Source: Tyto alba (Eukaryota; Chordata; Aves; Strigiformes; Tytonidae). Taken from it: a DNA stretch of 64,000 nucleotides. Within the stretch, counting starts at the first letter, position 1. The number at the start of each line of letters is the position of its first letter. The position numbers were made by a program, and so were the translations under genes. The notes under the pieces were generated by a model. It was given only the letters and a program-made list of their open reading frames with translations. It made no database searches and was not told where the DNA came from. Positions 51,628 to 61,500 of this stretch are shown piece by piece. Location of the stretch: the NCBI RefSeq assembly GCF_018691265.1, contig NW_024881313.1, positions 37,317,518-37,381,517 of the forward strand. Reading direction: 5' to 3'.

Positions 51628-51835
51628 AGAATCATGGAATTGGAGAATGATTTGGGTTGGAAGGGACTTTAAAGACCATCTAGTTCCAACTCCCCTGCCA
51701 TGGGCAAGGACACCTTCCCCCAGCCCAGGGTGCTCCCAGCCCCGTCCAACCTGGCCTTGAACCCTTCCAGGGAGGGGGCAGCCACAGCTGCTCTGGGCAC
51801 CCTGGGCCAGCACCTCACCCCCCTCATAGTGAAGA
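51628..51835 (-). mobile_element. CR1 LINE 3' end, minus strand
   Basis: Reads ACAGAATCATGGAATTGGAG, GGTTGGAAGGGACTTTAAAG, CATCTAGTTCCAACTCCCCT in reverse orientation. The block at about 51710-51810 is the inverted counterpart of 38420-38530, so this is the same CR1 subfamily as the copy at 38 kb. It is 5'-truncated to about 200 bases. Confidence 0.9.
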
Positions 51836-53340
51836 TTTTCTTCAATTCTGTCCAGCTAACAGAACAGTCCACAAAGCACCCACTCCACCCACCCCCAAGC
51901 TCCAAAACACTTCTCAAATAAAACTAACATGTGCTTCAGAAAAAGAGCTTAAGTATTTAACTGACATTTAACTGGTTTTGAAAGTCCTAAGAAGGCATCT
52001 GTTTCCATCTTGTTTTCTAACTGTATCTCTGAAACTTTTTTGGAAAACCTGAACTATACTCCTAAATCATGGAATTGCCACTATCTCTACCTGTATTTCC
52101 ATGTCTTCTTCCAATTTTGTTGATCCCCTTTCTGCCATGACATGTTCTACAAAAACACATGTGAACAGAGAAGACATCATGGAGCAGTCAATGATCTGAA
52201 GCCCACAGAGAAATAAGGATCATAGACTAGAGGCATTGAAAGTGAACAGAAAATGGGATTTGCCAGGGGAAAACGTATCTGGGGAGGGGAAGGGAATGTG
52301 CATTCACATTGTTTGAGGAGGGATTACTGTGAGAAAGAATCATTAAATCTACCATCAGAACAAGTTCTTAGAGCAGAAAACTGCCAATGACAAAGGCACA
52401 GTGTGTGGCTTAAAAGCATCCTGATCTGCATGAAGAAAAACTCATGAGTGATCTTTCATATTAGGAAAAATTACGTGGGCAGATTCTCACTGAGGCATCT
52501 AGGAAACAGCTGTTACTTGGGTGAATTACACACAGTTGGTGAACAAAGGCATGACTGAAATTGGTTATTCTGAAAGGAGAATTCGTAAAAAGAGTCATGT
52601 TACTAGCAGATCAATCTTAGAGCAATCAGTAATTAACCTTTTTATTTAATGTTTGGCCACACAAAATAGATGCACACTAAGGACAGTTACTGAAGATGCA
52701 TTTTTCAGAGGCATACTCAATATGGTGTAGAACTGGAGAGTCACCCTAGATATCTTGAATATCCTGAAGAAGGGTTAATAGATAGTGGAGTAACCAGAGA
52801 TGAAGATCATGGACTTGGGAACTAGAACGAAAAGTTTTACTTTAAGTGGATATTTGTCATATGAAAAACTACAAAGGGCAATTACAGAGAACAAGCAGTA
52901 TATGTACATCTATGTTAGCAAATTAAAGATGCCTGGGCAAAGGTTGAAGCACTGCAACCCAGGATGGACACTGGTAAATTGCTATAACTGCCTTTGGTAT
53001 CTTTTTGGCCAGGGTCATCTAGGACTCCTTGGCACAGTTCAGTCATTAGGCTAGACGAGAGACTCTACCCAACATACAGTTTGAGTACAATCACTCTGCA
53101 TGAAGGCTTAGAGAATTTAACAGTACAGTTATGGTAAGATCATGTAATTTACCTTGAGGTCAGGCAATTGTTAATGGCACTGTTTAATATAATAGTACAG
53201 ACATAGCTGATAATTACTGGCTAAGTTAATATGAACACAGAATATACAAAAAAGGTCCTTTCAGTAAATATACATCATATAATAATTTGGTGACAACCAC
53301 CCACCCTAGGAGTGATGTGCTTTTTCCTGTTTTGTCACAG
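51836..53340. other. Unassigned DNA before the candidate exon
   Basis: No exon or repeat recognised. If the segment at 53341 is a real terminal exon, this is intron. Confidence 0.5.
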
Positions 53341-53518
53341 ACGGCACTTAGTGCCCAAGATGAGTGTGTTTCAACGAAGGTCCAATACTGTGACAGACAA
53401 TTTTACATCTCTATGTTCTCAACTTGTTGATGCAGAAGACCCTGATTTTTCAGAAAGCAGACTACCTCGGCATAGCTCCATCAATCTCATCCCTTATACT
53501 TCAAGATCTGTGTGCTGA
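53341..53518 (+). CDS. Candidate 3'-terminal coding exon of an unidentified gene
   Basis: The acceptor TTTTTCCTGTTTTGTCACAG (53321-53340) is a strong pyrimidine tract plus CAG. Read in phase 2, 58 codons follow, starting RHLVPKMSVFQRRSNTV and ending INLIPYTSRSVC, with stop TGA at 53516-53518. The stretch is hydrophilic, rich in Ser, Thr and Arg with an acidic patch (DAEDPDF), and looks like a cytoplasmic tail or disordered C-terminus. No domain is recognised and I could not match it to a known family by eye. It cannot follow GHRHR exon 12, which ends in phase 0. In phase 0 the exon would give only 29 residues. It could belong to a + strand neighbour whose other exons I failed to see, or be a chance frame. 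Confidence 0.4.
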
Positions 53519-53702
53519 CAAAGCTTTTTTACCATTGAGCAATGCCTGAAAACAGTAAAAAGCAGATGGTGCTTCTTCACTGTCCATTAGAAACAAACAG
53601 CAACACAGGAACATTCTGGCAGTTTTCACTTTTCACTGAAGCACTGGAATGACTGTGAAAATCTGACTGAGCCTCCTTAGTGATTTAATATGAGTAAACA
53701 AT

Positions 53703-53708
53703 ATTAAA
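53703..53708 (+). terminator. Possible polyadenylation signal ATTAAA
   Basis: Common variant hexamer 185 bases after the stop of the candidate exon at 53341-53518. Meaningful only if that exon is real. Confidence 0.25.
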
Positions 53709-54946
53709 CCAGATTTCAGACAAGCTCACTCATCTCACTGAGAGGGAAGGCATCTTAAACACACACAAGCAACTCCTCCGGTTTGTTTTCTTTTCCATTT
53801 TCCTTTATAGAGATACAGAGACTATGCTGATTTTATTGCAAGAGTATGTAAGGCTAGATCCAAAGATTAGTTAAGTGGAGAAGGTCTCCTTCACTTTAAA
53901 CATGTCCTCTGCAGCAGGTGCAGCACTGTTCATGTCACATTGTGCTTCCCCTCCACACCACTCCCTCCTGGGTATTACATACAGACAATGCACATGGAAA
54001 TACATCTGTGCCACGAGCAATCCCCTGTCCCATCCTGTGGCCATACTTTTATTCATACTCCAGTACAACATGAAAGTCTTTCCAAGTCTATTCCCTGCTG
54101 AGAACCAGGAGCAGGTGAAATCTTCACCATCAAGAGTTACAAGGCTGAAATGAAACACTGATATATATCCTCAGATATACAGCTGTCCTGTAAAGATGAA
54201 GAAAAAAAAAAAACCTTTTCTCACTTTAATAGAGACTGAAACAACTTATATTTCTATATAAAACTGGTTTTATGCATTATAAATATTGTCCATCATTCTT
54301 CCAACTGTCATCAATTATCCATACATATTACCCTTCTTTTTTTTCATTTAATCCCCCTCAGACATTGTAATTTCTCTTTTATTTATTTGAGAGGATTACT
54401 TTATGAGACAGTTTAATGAGACATGACCAGAATTATGGAAGAGTTCTCCAAAATGTTACATTTTCCCTGATGTGCTGTAATTAGATGACAACAAACATAG
54501 GCTCTTATGTGTGTTAGCTAGTTTGTGAAGGAAAAAACAATAGCCTATTTATAAAGGTTTTTTATAGTTTTTCCTGAAGCAAAAATAGCTTGAAATCCTT
54601 TGTTTCATTTCAGTAGACTTCAGGCTAACATAAAAATCCTCAAAACAATGACCATATTTCCATTTAACAGACTATGGCATTGTGTACTTCCAATAACTCA
54701 TTTGCCATATATTTAAATCTACACATCAGAAATCAAAAGGTAAATCAAACCTTGCCTCGCTGGGACCTATATGAATAAGTATTGCAAACAGTGAGTGCAT
54801 TACCAGTTCAGGATTTAGTCTTTGTCTGGGGAAATATTTATTTAAAAATCTGGTGGTGTATGGCTTATGGAGAAGACCTGGAAATATAGGTTGCCTTTAA
54901 AAATACAAAATGACTTACAGTGACTTTTTCTTCTTTTTGACTTTGG

Positions 54947-54968
54947 AAAAAAAAAAAAAAAAAAAAAA
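54947..54968 (-). repeat. A22 homopolymer
   Basis: Twenty-two A followed by G and further A-rich sequence. No retroposon body was identified upstream. Confidence 0.85.
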
Positions 54969-55790
54969 GAAAAAAGAAGTAATGAAAATGGTAGAATACA
55001 TCTGTTTACAGTAAGACAAGAAGATGCACAATTTTAGAGAAAAAATAAAGAAAACAAAACGCCAAAATTGTTTTGATTAAGTTTTTCTAGCTTAGGAGAA
55101 TTGTTCCCTGGCAAAAATAAAATTAAAAAATCTTAATTCTTAATCAGTAGTGACTTTTGTCAGTAGTGACATTGTGAAGTTAAGAAAGAGTATATTAGTC
55201 CCAGACATGAAGAAATGGCCGGGGTAAGGTGCCCGGGCTGTGCAGCTTCTGGAAAAGGGGTGAGGGGGAACACCTTGATCAAAGAGTGCCTGTGCTTTCA
55301 GCAACTGCCTTAGTACAGCTTTGAGATTCCTTCATTTTCTTTTCCCATGGAAGGAGAACTCCAGAGTACTGAGAAAAAGTTAAGAAGTGTTGAAACTGAG
55401 GTTGTGAATTGAGGAATGTTTGTCTTCCCTTTAGGCTGAAAGTGCTTCACTGCCTTTTTTATGACTTATGACTTCTCATAGCTTTAAGCAATCTCCACCA
55501 TGATCCCTGGGCATTTTACAAGACCCTCCATGTTATGTCTCGTAGTTGATGTAGCTTAGAGTGGTCCACTCAGATGCAGTTTGAGTCCACCTGCACTGAC
55601 AAGCTTCTTTTACAGCTTGCCATTGATTGCAAATTTTGAAGGGGCTCAGAAATCAGGCTACCTTGGTACAGTTCTGATGCTTCCAGTTTTTGAGTGTGGT
55701 CAGTTTGTTCATCTCCTTGACACACTCACTTTTAAATTGGTATTTGATCATTAAGGGTAGGATTTAGCTGATTCTGCGTTATTCATCTAT

Positions 55791-56435
55791 CACAGAATCA
55801 CAGAATGTTTTAAATTGGACAGGATGTCTGGAGGTCATCTGGTCCAATGCCTCTGCTCAGGCGGGGCCATCTAGAGCCAGTTGCCCAGGACTATGTCCAA
55901 ATGGGTTTTGACTCAAAGAGTGAGACTTTACAACCTCCCTGGACAACCTGTACTAGTGCTCAGTCAACCTCACTGTGAATAATTGTTTCCTGAGATTCAG
56001 ATGGAACCTCCTGTGTCTCAGTTTGTGCCCATGTCCTCTGGCCTCGTAACTGGGCAGCACTGAAAAGAGCCCAGCTCCACCTTCTTCATACCCTCCCCTC
56101 AGATATTTATATACATAAAAAAATCCCTCCCTATAACTTCTCTTCTCTTGGTTAAACACTCCCAGCTCTCACTCCTTCCTTGTAGGAAAGATACTCCAGG
56201 CCCTTAATCACCTTCTTGACCCTTCATTGGACTGTCTCCAGAATGTCCATGTGTCTCTTGATCTGAGGAACCCAGAATCGAATGTAAGACTTCAGAGGTT
56301 GCCTCACCAGTGCTGAGTACAGGGGAATGATCACGTCCCCTGACCTGCTAGCAATGCTTTATCTGGTGGTTAACATACACCTTCTTTGCCATGAAGGCAC
56401 ATTGCTGGCTCATGTTCAGCCTGTTGCTCACATAC
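55791..56435 (-). mobile_element. CR1 LINE 3' portion, minus strand
   Basis: Begins with CACAGAATCACAGAATG, the reverse of the CR1 3' end, followed by GGAGGTCATCTGGTCCAATG and GGGCCATCTAGAGCCAGTTG. It continues through the inverse of the polymerase C-terminal region (AATGTCCATGTGTCTCTTGA, TTGCCTCACCAGTGCTGAGT) to about 56435. About 645 bases; frames are broken. The 5' end is approximate. Confidence 0.88.
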
Positions 56436-57817
56436 TGAAGGAACAAGTCATTGAAGCAAATGATCTGTTCTTTCAGTGTCAATTCCTCATAGATAAATGG
56501 AAAGAGGTTTCTTAAGGGGTTAGGGAGAGAGTTTCCCAAGCACAAGGGTGAATTAATATTCAGCAAATAATCCTTAGCTGACAATCTCAATCTAAACCCT
56601 TAGGATGGATAGTGTTGATTTAACTGTACATGTCAGTATCTGAGTTATTCAATACCGGCTCTGTTTGAAGACCTCATAAACAGCCACTGAAACTTATGGC
56701 CTGATTTATCTGATGCAAAGGTAGATATTTAAATATGCCAGATGAATCATAAATTAAGGAACGTATTTCTATGTAAGACAGTCTAGACTGTTACAGAACC
56801 GTAAAGTTAGGGGAAGTGAATTCTACCATGTACAGAGAAGGCTAAATTCATTTAGAAGGTGGTATAAATATTCAGGGCCTCATTAAGAGGTAGTAATTTT
56901 GTCCTAATGTTAAGTCTGCCCAAACTATACTCCACTGTCATTTCTTGATTTTTCCTAATGAAAGCAGTTCATAATCAATTATTCTCTTTTGATTGTTTTG
57001 ATTAAATCAGAGATTCTGAGTAATAAAACTGAACCCCGCACCTCTATCAACCCCCAAATAAAATAAACCCTGCTTGAATGTAGTACGGAACTGCGTGAGT
57101 TTGAACATCTGTATTTTTCAGTTTGAACCATCTTATTAGTACTGCTAATTCAGAGAGGCTGGAGGAGTTAGTCCCTTCTGATGGCCTATGTAGGTGTATG
57201 CCCTCAGGCCAGAATTTTGTATCACTGTAGCAGGACAAATTACTAAATCTGAAATTTTAAAATTATATCTAGACTTTTGGCAACCTTAATTTTGTGAAGA
57301 AGCTTAAAGGTAAATGACAAGTTCTGCTTTTTCTACTGAACTATTACAATTTACCGATCTAACAAGAGCAACAGAAATGTAGGCTCCTGAAAATTGCTCT
57401 CTGTTGCTTTTCTTCAAAGGCAAGGGGAAAATATGCACAAAGAGTGTTCATTAAAATAATTAAAGTTTAGCTTTGATCTGCTCTTCCTACCTCATCCTAC
57501 CACCTCAGCAGGCAGTGCCCATTTCATGGTGAAATTCTAGCAATTGCTGTTTGGATAATCATGAAGCACTAAAATAATTTCAATAAATTTTCTTATAAAC
57601 GTAAACTTTTTTATGAACCAAACAAATGATAACTGGGATTTTGGGGAACTGAGAGGAAAATAAGTGAAAAATTCACCTTCACCTGAAGTCAATTTGGAGT
57701 TATATCATTAGAAATAAGTGACTTCTACATTCTTCTGCATCCATTTAATGGGCTGTTTTGTTGGCATGTGAATAAGCTATGCGTGTGTAACTGTGTACTG
57801 TATGGGAAATAAAAAAG
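56436..57817. other. Intergenic DNA
   Basis: Nothing recognised. Confidence 0.6.
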
Positions 57818-57823
57818 TACTTT

Positions 57824-58358
57824 TGCGGAGCCGCGGACGAACGACACGCCGAGACGGGTTCAGTGTGGGAGATAGAGCATCAATCAACGTGTGTGTTTAT
57901 TGGTCCAGGGTACATATATTTATCCAGACAATGATAATTATTATGCCTACTAGTCACTAGCTGATTGGCTTAAGCTCTAAAGGTTGTATTCGCACGGTCC
58001 ACCTACTTGCAGTTAGCTTACAGCCCAAGCTTCTCATAACACTAAGTTTCTCATGCTACTATTTCTGATTCCTGCTGACTTGTTTTCAATACACGACAGT
58101 ACTGTAACACAGTGTTTCTCAGACCACCGTTATCATAACACTAGGTTTCTCAGACCACTATTCCTAATTCCCCTTAACCTGTTTTCGACACACCACGGTA
58201 CACAGGGCTGAAGCGTCCTTGACATTCCTCCTGTATCAGCAGCTGCGAGCAGCTGCAGGCAAACCCTAGTGAGGCTCAGCATCAGCAGCTAGAGCAGGCT
58301 CTGATCATACAATTGCTCGGTGGGCTCAGGACCCTTGTCTCTGAGCCATTCTCCAACA
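57824..58358 (-). repeat. 3' LTR of the deleted retrovirus
   Basis: A 535-bp LTR, minus strand, from TGTTGGAGAATGG (58358 downward) to CCGCGGCTCCGCA (57824). It has a TATA-like ATAAATATA (57914-57922, complement) and AATAAA (57896-57901, complement) close behind it. The GC-rich end holds CpGs that are still undecayed, which argues for moderate age. Confidence 0.85.
58035..58210 (-). repeat. Direct duplication of about 99 bp inside the LTR
   Basis: CATAACACTAAGTTTCTCA at 58035 recurs as CATAACACTAGGTTTCTCA at 58134, and the following 60 or so bases stay alignable. A shorter related piece (GTGTTTCTCAGACCACCG) lies between them. Repeats of this kind in the U3 region are often enhancer units. 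Confidence 0.75.
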
Positions 58359-58515
58359 ATTCCCCCTTTTTCTTTTTGTATGAGCAGAGCCTGCGCCAAC
58401 GTTCATTCAAAGATTTTCTTAATACGTGACAAGGCACAGCTTAGGCATGCAGGCTTACAATCTACTGGCTAAAGGCACAGGACCCTTGTCTCTGAACCAT
58501 TCTCCAACATACTTT

Positions 58516-61500
58516 CTTTTTTTATTGTGATCTATCCTTTTAGACTATACTGGTAATTGTACGTCAGGGCCAAATCACAGCCCATTATGCAAAATATTAT
58601 CCAACCATATTTAAACAAGTTCTTGAGCTTCATATCTTAAATTTGAGATCATTGCTAGACTCACATAGATATTAAAGAGAAAAAATCTGGTGAAAATTGG
58701 ACCTCTTTTCTTCATTGAACTGAACACATAGAATTGTAAATATTCAGTTACTGCATACTAGTGAATAAAGTTGAAGAAGCAGAACCTTAGCTGTGGGGTT
58801 TATTGCGCAGACATTGTTGATTTCTTAGTCTTTATATATTTAGTGTGAGCTTATGTTTTCTTATGAAATGATTGCCTGAATTATTTCAGATTTAAATATT
58901 TCTTGTCCAAATCTCTTCTGAAGTAATTCCACCCAGGTCAGATCCACTTCCTGCTGTCAAAGTACAGCAATGCCCCATGAGTTCCAGGGCATCAAGGAAG
59001 AGTTTAAAAGGTGCAATGAGAATTTATCTTCTCATTAGCTTTCCGTTCTGTCACCCACGAGCAATGACATGCTCAGAAGACATGATCAGGGTGTGTTGTG
59101 TCCTGTGTGTTGTGGCTTGTAGGCCACAAAACCTAGATTGTCTGGCTGAAATCATCTTGTGGGACTATCAGCACTAAGTCATTTGGGAGGAGAGTGGAAG
59201 CTCACTTAAAAGTTATCATTTTCCTCTTCCAAATTTCCATATTGTTTGAGGAAGATATATTTTTTAGTAACACAAATATCTGGTTTGAGATTAAGTATTT
59301 ATTAGAAGTTTCTCAGAGTCTGCCATTCTTGCCCCTTTTATTGGGACATGAATCGACAACTTGTGAGTACTCACAGGGGAATCCTCTAAAAGAAGGATTT
59401 TGATACTGATGCCATTTAAAGATTTTTGCCCCCTTTTCATGATGATATCTACATGTTCAAGGATAAAACACTCTCTATTTCCTGACCAGATCTGGTAGTC
59501 AGCTGAAAAAGAAAGAGGGATTTCAGATCGGTATTACTATGTGGTGGAAAGCAGGAAGTTACTCAGATCTCACTACATTTCACGGGAAGACTCACTGACT
59601 GACACTATTTTGCATATAAACACCTTTTTAGAGAATGGAATTAAAACTGTTTTTTGTTATAGTCAGACATTTTACATTTGTTATTTGTCCAAGTATGTTT
59701 ACAAGCATAACTAATCTATATCTTTCTCCTGTTATTGTTACCTTCTCTGAAGGCTTATATTGCCCCTGGGAACAAAGGTAAAAAGTTTTCTTGTTTTGCA
59801 AATGTGAATAGTTCCAATAAAGAAACACCATTTTTTTGTTTGGCTTTAAACTCATGCATAGCAATGATATTCAGGATGAGCAGCTCGTAAAAGCCAAGAT
59901 TAAAATAAACAACAACAAAGAGGAATTTCAATTAAAAAAATGGAATTTAGAGTGTAAAACCGTACTGCTGAAAACTTCAGTATGACAAAATATAAAATGA
60001 ACAGCATTTAAAGGACTGTTTCTGTGAAATATCTGAAGGATAGGCAGTCAACAGCAATGTCACTGTCATTGTGCAGATTTAGAAAATTGATGGTTCATCA
60101 TCTGGTGACCACAAATTAATGAAAAATTAATGGAAAATTAAACTTCTGTGTTCCAGAGCTAATGTTTGCAATATACTGACACAGAGCTTCCTCTGGCCCC
60201 TTGCTGCTCTTAGCAGGGTGTGCATTACTTATCTAGCATGGACTTGCACTGAATAATAAAACAGCCAGCTTTGCATGGGCAAGAGGCTCATGTCAAAACA
60301 CGTTTTGTGACACTGGGGAGAAATAGGTAGTAACAATGCAGAATGACTTCCCATCAACAGCCACATTAGACATGATGACCTGAAGGTTTTTTCATGCAGC
60401 ACTGATAGTCTGTAACTGGGTAGATTCCTAATAATTATTGCTACTTTGAAGTAATTAAGTAAAGAAAATTAGCTTCTATTCCTGCATCATCTGATTTACA
60501 GTACCAGATCCAGTTTTATTCAGCATCTATACAAGTTTGCCTTAATGTTTTTAGCACATTGATTATAGAATAAGTTTAGCCAATACTGAAAGAGGGGCTT
60601 GATCCAAAACCCCACTGTAGTAGTTATGTTGATTTCTGTCAATTTTGGGTCAATATTTTCACAAGTGCATTAAATTACTTCAATAATATTGAATGAGGAA
60701 GAGTTTGTGGGGAGTGGTAAATATCTTTTTTATCAACGTATTCTTAAAAATAATGATAGAAGGAAAAAAAAAAACAGGACATGTTTTCAAGCACGGTACT
60801 CATATCATCTTTGTCATGGAGTCACAAGTGGTCTTTTAAGTTTGCAAACCGATCCAGCCAGATTTACAAATGCTGGCTAACATCAGAGGTGATATGTAAA
60901 ATTCTGTGTTACTAATGTACTGATGTCACAAAACTGCAGTTGAACACAATGGCTTTAAAATGTCTGACAATAAGAACACTTTATGTTATTGCTTAAAGTG
61001 TCACAAATGTTAGGTTATCTAATGAGCATCTGTGATCTAGGGGCTCTGCAATCTAGGATTTTCTAACCCAAAAAAGGATCCACACTATAAAATCTTCAAT
61101 AGCTATATTTTAGCAAATATACCTCTTGCGAGTAGATGAGGGATGGAAAAAGAAATATCTGTAATATCACTTCTTGGACAGAGAGGTGAGATAACAAGTA
61201 TGCAGATAAAAGGAGGTTTCCATTGACACCTAAGCTACTTTTAGCTATTCGGTAACCGAATACTTGAGCAATCAAGAGCTATCTACAAAGCATTATTCAT
61301 ACACGAGTATAGGATGAACAGACATTTAGTAGCTGAACAGTCTCATTAACTGTGTTGTAGCTACAAAGTAGTCATGACATTTCCAATTGGTAAAACTAGA
61401 AAGAAAAATTTAAAATTTCATAGTAATTTTAGGACAAAACTGTGCATCTGACACCTTATCATTTTGTTCTGCAAGCTCCAGAATCACTGAACAACTCCAA

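Larger units (their letters stand above)
53519..55790. other. Intergenic or 3' UTR DNA
   Basis: No further coding exon recognised. Two overlapping antiparallel frames at 53871-54158 are shadows of each other with no support. An A22 run lies at 54947-54968. Confidence 0.55.
57818..58515 (-). mobile_element. Internally deleted endogenous retrovirus with 6-bp target-site duplication
   Basis: The element (57824-58509, minus strand) is bounded on both sides by the direct repeat TACTTT (57818-57823 and 58510-58515). Read on the minus strand it starts with a short 5' LTR piece (TGTTGGAGAATGGTTCAGAG), passes through a little unassigned sequence, reaches a polypurine tract (complement of TTCCCCCTTTTTCTTTTT, about 58361-58378), and ends with a full 3' LTR at 57824-58358. 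Most of the 5' LTR and all coding genes are gone. The 6-bp duplication fits class II (ERVK-like) elements. It is dead. Confidence 0.88.

Noticed and set aside
53341..53430. Phase 0 reading of the orphan exon as an alternative GHRHR tail after exon 12
   Set aside because: It gives only 29 residues before a stop, without resemblance to class B tails, and the true tail exon lies at 15768.
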